A DNA stretch of 64,000 nt, from assembly GCF_000688475.1 (NCBI RefSeq), contig NZ_JIAN01000005.1:1178001-1242000 (forward strand). Reading direction: 5' to 3'. A model generated the notes under the pieces. That model ran no database searches. It was not told where the DNA came from and saw only the letters and a list, made by a program, of their open reading frames with translations. This document shows positions 8,155-16,878 of this stretch, piece after piece. Position 1 is the first letter of the stretch, and each line of letters opens with the position of its first letter. The DNA is from Cellulomonas sp. URHE0023. GTDB taxonomy: Bacteria; Actinomycetota; Actinomycetes; Actinomycetales; Cellulomonadaceae. Made by a program: the position numbers and the translations under genes.

Positions 8155-8592
8155 TCAGGCGCGAGGGGCGTACGGGCTTCCGTAGGCGGGTGGTGCCGGC
8201 GGCCGTCCCTGCCCAGGAACCGGGTAGGCGGCCTGCGGCTGGGCGGGGGCGACGCGGTGTCGGCGGACCTGGCTCAGGGCGAGGACGTTGGCCAGGTGCA
8301 GGACCCCGAGCAGGAGCGTGACGGCGCCGAGCTTCGAGGCCAGCGCCTCGATTGCCTGCTGGGCGGAGGTGATCGGCTCGCTCACGCGGAGCATGAGCGA
8401 GACGAATCCGAGGTTCACGAGGTAGAACCCGACGACGAGCAGCCGGTTGGTCGCGGCGGCGATCTTCTCGTCACCGTGGAAGACCTCGATGAGGAAGATC
8501 TCCCCGTTCCGCGTCAGGGTCCTGGCGACCCAGATCGTCAGCGCGACGCTGACCGCGATGTAGACGAGATAGGTGATGACGGTGAGATTCAT
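8155..8592 (-). CDS. Membrane protein, hypothetical
   Basis: 145 residues: an N-terminal helix (VITYLVYIAVSVALTIWV), a short loop (RNGEIFLIEVFHGDEKIAAATNRLL), two further helices and a Pro/Ala/Tyr-rich tail. The start at 8592 is preferred because GAGGAGCG lies just upstream. First gene of the putative TetR operon; its promoter region carries the twin TTGAAC palindromes. No function assigned. Confidence 0.7.
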   Translation of the reverse strand: MNLTVITYLVYIAVSVALTIWVARTLTRNGEIFLIEVFHGDEKIAAATNRLLVVGFYLVNLGFVSLMLRVSEPITSAQQAIEALASKLGAVTLLLGVLHLANVLALSQVRRHRVAPAQPQAAYPVPGQGRPPAPPAYGSPYAPRA

Positions 8593-8640
8593 CGATCGCT
8601 CCTCGGCAGGGATGTCAGCCGCGCCATGCACGTCGGCCGG

Positions 8641-8691
8641 TTGAACGTGTTCAACAATGCCCACGCTAGACGGGCAGTTGAACATGTTCAA
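8641..8691. promoter_or_regulatory. Twin TetR-type palindromic operators
   Basis: TTGAACGTGTTCAA (8641-8654) and TTGAACATGTTCAA (8678-8691) share perfect 6-bp arms; the second is a full 14-bp palindrome. Their centres are 37 bp apart, 50-100 bp upstream of the membrane-protein start. The operon ends in a TetR gene, so they are probable autoregulatory sites. Confidence 0.7.
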
Positions 8692-8739
8692 GTGATGCCG
8701 ATCACGGGCCGAGGGGGACATCGGCGCACACCGAAGCGG

Positions 8740-9150
8740 TCAGGACGTGCTGCGCAGCGCGTCGTCCGAGGTCAGCAGGACGACATGCCCATCGGGATCG
8801 TCGACCATCGCGGCGTAGGGCCCTGACGCCTGCTAGGGAGACATCCGCCCGTGGGACCCGGCGGCGGTCAGCTCCGCGTACATGGCGTCGACCGCGGCGT
8901 CGTCGCCCAGGAAGAACTCGAACAGCGATCCGTAGCCCGCACCCGTCGGCAGGCGGTGGTCGGCGTCGTACCTGGCGGCGAACACCGTGTCGAAGAAGAT
9001 CGTCACGCCGCTGCCCATGCGGTGCAGGACGAACGGCTTGGCATCGTCGGACGACGGGATGTCGAGCCCGAGGAGCCGGTAGAAGCGCAGCGCTGTGGGC
9101 ATGTCCCGCACGATCATCCCGACCATGCTCAGCTGGATCTCCACGGTCAC
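8740..9150 (-). pseudogene. VOC (glyoxalase-like) gene interrupted by an in-frame stop
   Basis: The open part encodes 105 residues of a vicinal-oxygen-chelate protein (VGMIVRDMPTALRFYRLLG ... SLFEFFLGDDAAVDAMYAEL). It ends at a TAG at 8832-8834. Beyond the TAG, in the same frame, the expected C-terminal strand continues (GPYAAMVDDPDGHVVLLTS) to TGA at 8740. The whole frame is exactly 137 codons. A single nonsense change therefore splits an otherwise complete gene; a sequencing error is an alternative. Start at 9150 with MTVEIQLSMVG. Confidence 0.8.
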
Positions 9151-9273
9151 GCCTCCCGGACGAGGGGAACGCGAGCGACCGCCTCGATCGTGACGACGTC
9201 GCTCACTGGTGCTACCGCGCGGAACCGATGCGCTGGAGCAGCTGGACGCCTGGCGTCGAGCCGAACCGACGCG

Positions 9274-10683
9274 TCACCCTGCATCATCCGACGTCCGCCA
9301 TGGTCCGACCTTGACGGTCGCCCCAGCAAGCACGTCGAGCGGGTCCGTGAGGACGAGATCGACCACCGGGCCGTCCGCGATGGCGCGGACGGTGACCCGC
9401 ACCGCGACATCCGGGTCCTGCGACGTCGACATCGCACCCCACCGCACCTGCGCCCCGGCGACTCCCCCAGGCTGAAGGAGGATCGCGGGCGGCACGTCAG
9501 GGGCGACGAGATCCGGGAGCTGGGTGACGTCCGGCGTGGGGGTTCCCGACCTGCGGGTGAACGCGAGCTCCGGAATCCCGGACAGGACGCACGGGGCGGC
9601 GCCGGTGTGCGTCGCGAGCAGTCCCAGGTAGCGCTGGCCGAGCGCCGCGTCGACGCCGGCCACCTCCACGCGAAGCTCGTCGCCCCGGCACGCTGCGACG
9701 CCGGCGAGGTCAGCCGGGGGGTCAGCGGCCGGCTCGGGGACAGGGCCGCCGAGCACCCCGTCCCGCGCGACCTGCTGTGCGAGCACGTGGTACGCCACCG
9801 GCGGACCGGTGCGCGCGGTCCCGGCCAGGCGGGACGCGACCTCCGCCCGGCGGGCGTCGTCGTCGGCCTCGACGGTCAGGTCCGGCGACGCGGGCTCGCC
9901 ACCCCGGAGCACGACACGCCAGACCCCCTCCCACCGAGCCACCTCGGCGGCCAGCGCGACCGCGTCACCGTCGGGCCAGGTGCCGGTCTGCACCTGCTGC
10001 ACCTCGAACCAGTCGTCGCGCGCCTCGACCGTGGTGACCGGCAGGTGCCGCCCGAGGGTCGCGGCCAGCAGGGGCGCGACGTCGTCCGCCGTGGCCACCG
10101 AGACGCGGCCGTCGTCGATGCCGAACCAGACCTCCACCACGCCCGGCACCCGGCGCAGTGCCACCGCGTCGTCGACCAGGGCCGTGTCGCCGCCCGGGGT
10201 CACGACGACCGCCAGGGTGCGCTCGGTGTCGTGCACCTCGAGGTGCCACCCGAACGGCTCCTCGGGTGCCGCGGCAGCGAGCACGGCGTCGGCAGCCGCA
10301 GCCACCGCATCGATGTCGGCCGCCTCGGCATCCACACCGACGACCCACTGAGCGGGGTCGTCCGCCGGGTCCTTCGCAGACGACGGGTCGGCCGGAGGGA
10401 CCAGGCTGCAGGTCGCCGTCACTGTGGCCGCCGCCTCCGTTGCACGCTCGCGGACCCGAGCCGCGGCGTCCGTCACGGCAGCAGGTGGGCGCACGTCGCG
10501 CCCGTCCGCCACGACCGTGCACGCCGTCGACTCCGACCCGCCGCCGAAGAACGTCAGGCGCACGACCACGGCGCCCACGACGACGAGCAGGACCGCCACG
10601 ACCGCTATCACGCGCCGACGGCGTGACGCCGCGACGTCACCTGCGGCGTCGGGTGCCGGGGCGTCCGGCGTCGCAAGGGTCAC
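9274..10683 (-). CDS. Membrane-anchored protein with C-terminal DUF4232-like domain
   Basis: 469 residues. A cytoplasmic tail with RRRR precedes one transmembrane helix (VIAVVAVLLVVVGAVVVRLTFF, about 25-46). The rest is extracytoplasmic. The last 150 residues (CRGDELRVEVAGVDAALGQRYLGLLATHTGAAPCVLSGIPEL...) have the paired-Cys pattern of DUF4232 secreted domains. The middle region (about 80-300) is not recognised. Monocistronic; function unknown. Confidence 0.75.
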   Translation of the reverse strand: MTLATPDAPAPDAAGDVAASRRRRVIAVVAVLLVVVGAVVVRLTFFGGGSESTACTVVADGRDVRPPAAVTDAAARVRERATEAAATVTATCSLVPPADPSSAKDPADDPAQWVVGVDAEAADIDAVAAAADAVLAAAAPEEPFGWHLEVHDTERTLAVVVTPGGDTALVDDAVALRRVPGVVEVWFGIDDGRVSVATADDVAPLLAATLGRHLPVTTVEARDDWFEVQQVQTGTWPDGDAVALAAEVARWEGVWRVVLRGGEPASPDLTVEADDDARRAEVASRLAGTARTGPPVAYHVLAQQVARDGVLGGPVPEPAADPPADLAGVAACRGDELRVEVAGVDAALGQRYLGLLATHTGAAPCVLSGIPELAFTRRSGTPTPDVTQLPDLVAPDVPPAILLQPGGVAGAQVRWGAMSTSQDPDVAVRVTVRAIADGPVVDLVLTDPLDVLAGATVKVGPWRTSDDAG

Positions 10684-10781
10684 GGCGCGACCCTACGGCG
10701 CCGACGAGCGGACGGGGACCGCTAGGCGCAGGTATGAAGGGTGTTCGAGGAAACCCTGGTCACCGCACGGAAGGACGTCCC

Positions 10782-11336
10782 ATGCGACTCGTGGTCACCG
10801 AGAACATCACTCTCGATGGCGTCGTCGACCTGTCCGACACGTGGTTCCGACCAGCCGGTGCCGGCGGTGCGCACGACGTCGAGCTCGAGGCAGAGCTGCG
10901 CCGGCAGGACGAGACCTGCGACGCGATGCTGCTCGGGCGGCGCACGTTCGAGGACTTCCGCGCCTACTGGCCCCGCCAGCTCGACGACACGACGGGCATC
11001 ACCGCGCAGCTGAACCGGGTCACCAAGTACGTCGTGTCGTCGACGATGGACGACCCCGGCTGGGCCAACAGCGTCGTCCTGCGAGGCCCGCTCGCCGGTG
11101 ACGTCTCCCGCCTGCGTGCCGCACCGGGTGCCGACGTGGTGGTCACGGGAAGCGTCAGCGTTGTGCGGGAGCTCGTCGGCTCCGGCGTCGTCGACGAGTA
11201 CCGGCTGGTCGTCCACCCGGCCATCGCGGGGCACGGACGACGCCTGTTCGACGGGTCCGGTGCGCTCGGACTCGATCTCACGGAGTCCCGCCGTTTCGCC
11301 TCCGGCGTCCTCCTGCTCCGCTACGTCCCCGCCTGA
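10782..11336 (+). CDS. Dihydrofolate reductase-like (RibD C-terminal domain) protein
   Basis: 184 residues matching the YyaP/RibD-C group: VTENITLDGVVD at the N-terminus, AMLLGRRTFEDFRAYW in the middle, VVTGSVSVVRELVGSGVVDEYRLVVHPAIAGHGRRLF near the end. It probably binds NADPH; substrate unknown. The start ATG follows GGAAGGAC. It is convergent with the next gene, 15 bp between stops. Confidence 0.88.
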   Translation: MRLVVTENITLDGVVDLSDTWFRPAGAGGAHDVELEAELRRQDETCDAMLLGRRTFEDFRAYWPRQLDDTTGITAQLNRVTKYVVSSTMDDPGWANSVVLRGPLAGDVSRLRAAPGADVVVTGSVSVVRELVGSGVVDEYRLVVHPAIAGHGRRLFDGSGALGLDLTESRRFASGVLLLRYVPA

Positions 11337-11351
11337 GGTCCCGACCAGGGC

Positions 11352-11807
11352 TCACCCCGATGCTGTGCCCGCCGGGCGGGCCTCGTGCCCGGGGCGTCCG
11401 TTCGTCCGTTCGCGCTCCTTGAGCTGCGCCTCGAAGACGTGCCGGCGCCCGCCCAGGGTCGCGTCCCGGACGGACCTCTCCGCGTCGGCGAACGCCGTGT
11501 AGTACCCGGAGTCGAACTCCTCGACGAGCTGGAACGTCCAGCGCCCGTCGATCACGTTGCGGCCGACGACCTCGCTCCGCAGTGCCTCGGCCAGATCAGG
11601 ACGCCCCGCCGACTCGAGCTGGTCGAGAGCCTCGGCGAGCTCCTTGTCGGCCCGGCCGACGAGCCGGTGGAACGCGTAGAGCATCCCGCGTGCGTGCTCG
11701 ATGACCTCGAAGGCGGCGGTGACGCCTCCGACCGCCTCGACCAGCTGGTCCGAGACGCCCGCAGGGGCAGTGTGGCCCTCGTCCGGGACCTCCGTCGATG
11801 GAGTCAT
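11352..11807 (-). CDS. Conserved hypothetical protein
   Basis: 151 residues, mostly helical, with Trp/Tyr-rich conserved-looking stretches (AFEVIEHARGMLYAFHRLVGRADKEL and WTFQLVEEFDSGYYTAF). The start at 11807 (MTPSTEVPD) is chosen over longer in-frame options that have non-coding composition. No signal peptide. I do not recognise a functional family. Confidence 0.65.
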   Translation of the reverse strand: MTPSTEVPDEGHTAPAGVSDQLVEAVGGVTAAFEVIEHARGMLYAFHRLVGRADKELAEALDQLESAGRPDLAEALRSEVVGRNVIDGRWTFQLVEEFDSGYYTAFADAERSVRDATLGGRRHVFEAQLKERERTNGRPGHEARPAGTASG

Positions 11808-11906
11808 CGCCCCATCGTCACCTGGACCCGGCGACCTCGCCCGACCGACGAGCGAAGGGCCCGCCGCCGGGCTGCGCCGGGCAGAGGGTGGACGTACCGT
11901 CGAGCG

Positions 11907-12404
11907 GTGCCCCGTCCCGTGCCGGTCCGTCCCGCGCCCGGGCAGGAGTCCGTGTGGGACTACCCGCGCCCCCCGCGCGTCGAGCGCTGCACCGCCGAGC
12001 TCGTGATCCTGCTCGGCGGCGAGGTGGTCGCACGGACGTCGTCCGGGTGGCGGGTGCTCGAGACGAGCCACCCGCCGACCTACTACCTGCCCCGCTCGGC
12101 GTTCGCCGCGGGGTCGCTGCGCGCCGCCGACGGGGCCTCCTGGTGCGAGTGGAAGGGGCAGGCGGCGTACCTCGACATCGTCGGCGGGACGGCCGTCGCG
12201 CCCCGGGCAGGATGGACGTACCCCGAACCGGCGGCCGGCTACGAGGTGCTCGTCGACGCGATCGCCGTGATGCCCGGTGCCATGGACCGCTGCACCGTCG
12301 ACGGCGAGGTCGTCCGGGCGCAGGACGGCGGCTTCTACGGTGGCTGGATCACCTCGAGCGTCGTCGGACCGTTCAAGGGCGGACCGGGTACCCGCGGCTG
12401 GTGA
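11907..12404 (+). CDS. DUF427 domain protein
   Basis: 165 residues from a GTG start. DUF427 pattern: PRPPRVERC near the N-terminus, LETSHPPTYYLPRSAF, WCEWKGQAAYLDI, GWTYPEP, and the C-terminal DGGFYGGWITSSVVGPFKGGPGT. These are small cytoplasmic proteins of unknown biochemical role. The start is inferred from the first position giving coding composition. It ends 20 bp before the convergent acetyltransferase stop. Confidence 0.88.
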   Translation: MPRPVPVRPAPGQESVWDYPRPPRVERCTAELVILLGGEVVARTSSGWRVLETSHPPTYYLPRSAFAAGSLRAADGASWCEWKGQAAYLDIVGGTAVAPRAGWTYPEPAAGYEVLVDAIAVMPGAMDRCTVDGEVVRAQDGGFYGGWITSSVVGPFKGGPGTRGW

Positions 12405-12423
12405 GCGCCTGCACCGGTCCGGC

Positions 12424-13014
12424 TCAGCGTCCCGGCTCGTCGACCGACCGCACGACCCGGCACGGCGACCCGACGGCGACCACGCGCGCCGGGATGTCGC
12501 GCGTGACGACGGAGCCTGCGCCGATCACGCTCCCCGCTCCGACGGTCACGCCGGGCAGGATCACCACGTTCGCGCCGATCCACACGTCGTCCTCGATCCG
12601 CACCGGCCGGGAGAACTGCCAGCCACCGACGCGCTCCTCAGGCACGGTCGGGTGGCCGGCGGTCGAGATCGTGACGTTGGGCGCGATCAACACGCGGTCG
12701 CCGATGTGGATGTCGGCGTCGTCGACGAGCACGAGGTTGAAGTTGGCGTAGAACCCGTCCCCGATGTGCACGTGCGAGCCGTACGACACGTGGAACGGGG
12801 GCTCGATCCAGATCCCGTCCCCCGCACTCGCGAGCAGCCGGTGCAGGATCTCGGTCCGCAGCGCCGCCTCGCCGGGGCGCGAGTGGTTGAAGTCGTAGGT
12901 CAGCTCCTTTCCGGCGACGCGCTCGGCTTCGAGCGCCTCAAGCCCAGGGCCGTAGTCCACGTAGAGCGATCCGTCGTTCAGCTTCGCCCGAACTGCGTCG
13001 TACTCGTCCGTCAT
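12424..13014 (-). CDS. Sugar O-acetyltransferase (maltose/galactoside acetyltransferase family)
   Basis: 196 residues, left-handed beta-helix. The N-terminal Maa-like segment (LEAERVAGKELTYDFN) is followed by hexapeptide repeats (HIGDGFYANFNLVLVDDADIHIGDRVLIAPNV...IEDDVWIGANVVILPGVTVGAGSVIGAGSVVTRDI) and the catalytic His121 in the family's TAGHP motif. It transfers acetyl from acetyl-CoA to a sugar hydroxyl. GAGGAG precedes the start. The physiological sugar is unknown. Confidence 0.92.
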   Translation of the reverse strand: MTDEYDAVRAKLNDGSLYVDYGPGLEALEAERVAGKELTYDFNHSRPGEAALRTEILHRLLASAGDGIWIEPPFHVSYGSHVHIGDGFYANFNLVLVDDADIHIGDRVLIAPNVTISTAGHPTVPEERVGGWQFSRPVRIEDDVWIGANVVILPGVTVGAGSVIGAGSVVTRDIPARVVAVGSPCRVVRSVDEPGR

Positions 13015-13139
13015 CGCACGCTCCTCCTGAGGTGTCCGCAGACATGATCCTCGAGACGGCCGTCCGGGTGACGCGAGCGCCCGACGCGGGCGCGGCGTCG
13101 TGCCGCAGCGGTACGGTGCCGCGACGAGCGGGGGTGCGA

Positions 13140-13904
13140 GTGCAGATCGACGGCGACTTCACGCTCAACCTCGGCCCAGCCGTCGAGGTGATCTTCACGA
13201 TCGTGCCGTGGGCTGTGGGCGCGTACGTCCTCCTCCGGGTCGTGCCCGCGTACCAGCGACGACACCCGTCCGTGCCTGCCGACGGTCCGGTGGTCGCCTA
13301 TCCACCGGCGTCCACCACGTGGGCGGCGGTCGGGACGGACCCGGGCCTGATCGACCGGCTCGGACTCGGCTACGAGGGCTTGCCCGGGCGCATCGTCGCC
13401 ACGGACGTCCGGACCCGGGTGTTCGAGGGGTACCTCGCTCTGGCTGCCGTCGTCCCCGAGCGCGTGTGGATCGACCGCCCGAAGAAGCCGTTCTTCCGGC
13501 TCATGGGGGTGAGCGTGGCAGGGACGCACACGCTGTGCGCACTGACGCTGCCTGGACCTCTGCCCACCTTCAACCTCCTGTCCGAAGGTCGCCTCGGCAA
13601 GCTGGCGTCCGGGGCCGGGATGCGGGACCTGGACACCGAGTCGGCCGCGTTCAATGACCGCCGCCGCGTCCTCGCCTATGACGACCGCACAGGTCACGCC
13701 CTGCTCGCACCGAACGTCGTGGCCCTCATGCTCGACGGTCCGTCGGACGCGACGTTGCAAATCATGGGCGACCAGCTGGTGAGCTTCCGGCGAGGCGAGC
13801 TCGATCCGGTCGAGGTCGAGGCGCGTCTGGAATGGATGGTCCGCATCGCACGCGCCATACCGTCCTTCGTCTACGCCGACTCGAATGCAGCAATCGCCCC
13901 GTGA
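13140..13904 (+). CDS. Membrane-anchored hypothetical protein
   Basis: 254 residues from GTG 13140. One transmembrane helix near residues 15-35 (VEVIFTIVPWAVGAYVLLRVV) precedes a soluble domain with VWIDRPKKPFFRLMGVSV and FNDRRRVLAYDDRTGHALLAPNVVALML segments. The order, with a stretch resembling 'defends-old-value then minimal threshold', loosely recalls DUF3137-type proteins, but I cannot assign it. An in-frame ATG at 13032 would add an Arg-rich leader without a ribosome site. Confidence 0.6.
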   Translation: MQIDGDFTLNLGPAVEVIFTIVPWAVGAYVLLRVVPAYQRRHPSVPADGPVVAYPPASTTWAAVGTDPGLIDRLGLGYEGLPGRIVATDVRTRVFEGYLALAAVVPERVWIDRPKKPFFRLMGVSVAGTHTLCALTLPGPLPTFNLLSEGRLGKLASGAGMRDLDTESAAFNDRRRVLAYDDRTGHALLAPNVVALMLDGPSDATLQIMGDQLVSFRRGELDPVEVEARLEWMVRIARAIPSFVYADSNAAIAP

Positions 13905-13910
13905 TGCTCA

Positions 13911-13939
13911 GTCCGGGAGCGTCGTCTGCTCTCCCGGAC
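13911..13939 (+). terminator. Stem-loop after the membrane-anchored hypothetical gene
   Basis: Perfect 9-bp stem GTCCGGGAG / CTCCCGGAC with an 11-nt loop, beginning 6 bp after the stop codon. It lacks a U-run, as is common in actinobacteria. Confidence 0.6.
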
Positions 13940-14121
13940 ACCCGGTCGGATGCGCGTCCGAGTGCACCCGCTGGGATGGCTTGGAGGAACCGCCGCGGCG
14001 AACGCCGTCGACGGCTACCCCCGCTCCCGCTGCCGGCCACCAAACCTCTTGAGGAACCCCGGAGCCGAGAGGACGATCGAATGCTGTCAGGAAGGGAGTC
14101 GCGGCTAGGTAAGGGGGAGCC

Positions 14122-14796
14122 ATGCAACCACCCGACATCCTCGGGTTCCGTGAACGTCTTGCCACGCTGACGCCGAGCGCACCCAGGAACGCGAAGAACG
14201 CGCGCGTCAAGGTGCCGCAGGTCGATGTGGAGCTCGACGGTGTGAAGGCCGATCCGCGCAAGATCGCGCTGCACCCCGGCCCCCTGGACTACGTCGTCTC
14301 CCGCGACGGCGAGACACTGCACGCCTTCTCCTCGTTCGAGCCGTACTCAGAGTTCCTGCTCGATCTCGTGTCGGACTTTCCCGAGGAGCTCGCGGCTGCC
14401 AAGCGAGCACCGGCTGTGAACCCGGCCGCGTCCAGCGGCGGCGCGTTCGGATACATGAACCTGTACGCGGATCCGAACCTGCGAGGCTCTCGCTGGCGGT
14501 TCGACACCCAGTGGGGCGCGATTCCCGACTTCCGCCGCGTGTTCCCGGTCTTGTGGTGGTACACGAACATCAACGACCAGGTGACCTCGGTCGACCTGAG
14601 CGAGCTGTCGTCGATCAACAACCCGTCAGCGTTCTGCGTCCTCTGCTCCGACATCAACATGGGGGGCTCCAGGCTGTCGTGCTGGAGCCTGCACGTCGAA
14701 GCCGACTCCCCCTGGCCCGGGTCCTACCCGGATCTTCGCCGGTACGGATGGGACGACATCGCCTCGTCCATGTTCTACATCGGGTGGGCGACATGA
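14122..14796 (+). CDS. Beta/gamma-crystallin-like (inhibitor I36-like) protein
   Basis: 224 residues. The N-terminal 100 residues are unassigned (no signal peptide). The C-terminal half carries two crystallin-like motifs (FGYMNLYADPNLRGSRWRF and FCVLCSDINMGGSRLSCWSL), each followed by an ordered Asn/Ser-rich strand, as in beta/gamma-crystallin and peptidase-inhibitor I36 domains. Such domains can bind calcium or inhibit proteases; which applies here is unknown. Start preceded by AAGGGGGAG. Confidence 0.65.
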   Translation: MQPPDILGFRERLATLTPSAPRNAKNARVKVPQVDVELDGVKADPRKIALHPGPLDYVVSRDGETLHAFSSFEPYSEFLLDLVSDFPEELAAAKRAPAVNPAASSGGAFGYMNLYADPNLRGSRWRFDTQWGAIPDFRRVFPVLWWYTNINDQVTSVDLSELSSINNPSAFCVLCSDINMGGSRLSCWSLHVEADSPWPGSYPDLRRYGWDDIASSMFYIGWAT

Positions 14797-14890
14797 CGGC
14801 CGCGCGCCGCTCGCACCGCCTCGCCCGTTGACCGCTGCGCGGACGTCCATGCCCGATCCCGGCTGACCTCGACGGGTAAGGTCACCGGCC

Positions 14891-15304
14891 GTGACGTACA
14901 TCCTCAGCGACTCGCCGGGCCGCATCGACAGGGAGGCCGTCTGGCGCTTCCTGTCCACCGAGGCGTACTGGGGCCGATGGCGCACCCGGACGGACGTCGA
15001 CCGCCAGATCGACGGCGCCTGGCGCGTCGTCGGCGTCTACCTCGAGACGACGGGAGAGCAGGTCGGGTTCGCCCGGGCGGTCTCCGACGGTGTGGGCATC
15101 GCCTACCTCGCCGACGTCTACATCGACGAGGGGCACCGAGGCCAGGGCCTCGGCCACCGGCTGGTCGCGACGATGGTCGACGACGGCCCCGGGGCTAACT
15201 TCCGCTGGATCCTGTTCACGGACGACGCCCACGGCGTCTACCGGGACCACGGCTTCGACGCTCCCGACCTGACCGCCATGGTGCGCCCGAGCCGGCTCGG
15301 CTAG
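14891..15304 (+). CDS. GNAT-family N-acetyltransferase
   Basis: 137 residues from GTG. GNAT motif A is clear: AYLADVYIDEGHRGQGLGHRLVATMV (acetyl-CoA pyrophosphate loop H-R-G-Q-G-L-G). YRDHGFDAPD near the C-terminus matches the motif B region. Target unknown. Convergent with the sigma/anti-sigma operon. Confidence 0.9.
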   Translation: MTYILSDSPGRIDREAVWRFLSTEAYWGRWRTRTDVDRQIDGAWRVVGVYLETTGEQVGFARAVSDGVGIAYLADVYIDEGHRGQGLGHRLVATMVDDGPGANFRWILFTDDAHGVYRDHGFDAPDLTAMVRPSRLG

Positions 15305-15368
15305 TTCTCCGCACCCGGCGGCCGCCGAGCGGCGGAGGGCCCTCCCCCTCCACCGCCCGGCCGGTGGG

Positions 15369-15995
15369 TCAGCCGACCGTGTGCTCCGCGCTGTCCGTGA
15401 CGTCGAGCCCGTCGGCGAACCTGGCGGCGATCTCGGGGGTCCAGTTGAGCGTCGCGGGAAGCTGGACCTCGAGGTAGTCCCCGCCGCCCTCGGGCACGTA
15501 GACCCCGAGCGTGCCGCTCGGGGTGCCGTCCTCGCCGAGGAGGTCGTACACGAGCGTCTCCTGGCCGTCGACGGTGACCGTCTCGGCCGTCAGTGAGGTC
15601 GGCATGAAGTCCTCGTTCACGAGGCTCGCCACGATCCGGCCGACGACCATGCTCGGGTCCGCCCCGTCGTCACCCGCGTCCGCCAGGATCAGGCTGCTCG
15701 CATCCGACGACAGGACGTGCCACCCCTCGGGAACCTCGGCGATGGTGAACCCGGGCGGCTGCTCGGCGGTGTACTCGACGAGCTCGGCGGCGGCCGCCGG
15801 GGACGCCGTGGGCACGAGCGACGCCCCGAGCGCGACCGTGGCGACGGCGACCACCGCCAGGCCGCTGCCGACGAAGCCCCGGCGGCGGCGACGGGCGTGC
15901 GCCCCGCGGGTGACGTCGTCGTCGAGGACGGCGGCCGTGGGCGTCGCGTCGATGTCGGCGGCGGCGCGGGACAGCAGGGTGTGGAGGTCGTTCAT
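15369..15995 (-). CDS. Membrane protein partner of SigE-family sigma factor (putative anti-sigma)
   Basis: 208 residues. An N-terminal cytoplasmic segment (MNDLHTLLSRAAADIDATP...HARRRRR) is followed by one transmembrane helix (GFVGSGLAVVAVATVALGASLV) and an extracytoplasmic domain. The start overlaps the sigma-factor stop by 4 bp (ATGA), so the two are translationally coupled. Gene order and topology fit an anti-sigma or sensor protein of an actinobacterial SigE-family pair; no classical zinc anti-sigma motif is visible. Confidence 0.75.
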   Translation of the reverse strand: MNDLHTLLSRAAADIDATPTAAVLDDDVTRGAHARRRRRGFVGSGLAVVAVATVALGASLVPTASPAAAAELVEYTAEQPPGFTIAEVPEGWHVLSSDASSLILADAGDDGADPSMVVGRIVASLVNEDFMPTSLTAETVTVDGQETLVYDLLGEDGTPSGTLGVYVPEGGGDYLEVQLPATLNWTPEIAARFADGLDVTDSAEHTVG

Positions 15996-16573
15996 GACAG
16001 GCTCCCAAGGGTCGTGACGGGGTGGACGGAGGGGGTTGTCGCACCCGCAGGGGTACTGGCGCCCACCGGGCGGGGGTCGTCGTCGTGGAGCAGGGGTCCG
16101 AGCCGGCGCCCGAGCTTCTCGAGGCCCCGGGCGGTCTGGCTCTTGACGGTTCCCTGCGTGCACCGGAGCGCTCGCGCGGTGTCGGCGACGCTGAGGTCGT
16201 GGAAGTACCGGAGCACGACCGTGGCCCGCATGCGCTCGGGCAGCTCGGCCAGGGCCTCGAACACCAGCCGCGTGTCCTCGCCGACCGTCCCGCCGCCGAC
16301 CGGGCGGTCCGGCAGCTCGGGGCGCAGGTGCTCGCGCTGCCGCCGGGTCGCACGCATCTCGTCGGTGAACGCGTTCACGAGGACCCGACGGGCGTACGCG
16401 GTGCGGTTGTCCGCCGCGCGCAGCCGGGGCCACGCGAGGTAGAGCTTGGTCAGGGCAGTCTGGACCACGTCCTCGGCGGTGTGCGGGTCACCCGCCGTCA
16501 GCAGGGTCGCGGTGCGGACCAGCATCGGGCGGTGCTGCGCCGCCCACGTCCGGAAGTCCTCGTCCGGTCTCAT
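15992..16573 (-). CDS. SigE-family ECF RNA polymerase sigma factor
   Basis: 193 residues. Region 2: DEDFRTWAAQHRPMLVRTATLLTAGDPHTAEDVVQTALTKLY. Region 4: LAELPERMRATVVLRYFHDLSVADTARALRCTQGTVKSQTARGLEKL. This is the actinobacterial sigma-70 'SigE family'. The start at 16573 (MRPDEDF) is chosen over an upstream ATG at 16666 whose leader is not protein-like. Co-transcribed with the membrane partner. Confidence 0.9.
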   Translation of the reverse strand: MRPDEDFRTWAAQHRPMLVRTATLLTAGDPHTAEDVVQTALTKLYLAWPRLRAADNRTAYARRVLVNAFTDEMRATRRQREHLRPELPDRPVGGGTVGEDTRLVFEALAELPERMRATVVLRYFHDLSVADTARALRCTQGTVKSQTARGLEKLGRRLGPLLHDDDPRPVGASTPAGATTPSVHPVTTLGSLS

Positions 16574-16690
16574 GTGCGTGCTCTCTGTGTGCTCATACCC
16601 GCTAGACGGGTCCGGCAGCGGGAATGGTTGCACGCCGGCAGGCCGTGACCGCGCAGGCTGTCTCACCCTCTGGCGCCAGCGGGTGAATTC

Positions 16691-16712
16691 ACTTACTGTC
16701 CTGTTAGTAAGT
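16691..16712. promoter_or_regulatory. Dyad upstream of the secreted F5/8-type-C protein gene
   Basis: ACTTACT and AGTAAGT form a perfect 7-bp inverted repeat with an 8-bp centre, flanked by GGTG and CACC in a longer imperfect dyad. It lies about 170 bp upstream of the start codon and is AT-rich relative to its surroundings. Probable operator; regulator unknown. Confidence 0.5.
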
Positions 16713-16878
16713 CACCCAGGACGAGGCAGCGGAGCCTCTTCCTGATGAGTGACACCGGACTCACAAGGTCGTGATCGTCCCGTGCGCGCAGGTTGACCCC
16801 TGCGCGCGCATCCCCTCCCCGTCGCAGCAGCGGCGGTGCCTCCGCCAACCTTCTGCGAGCTCCCAAGGAGCATCACCT

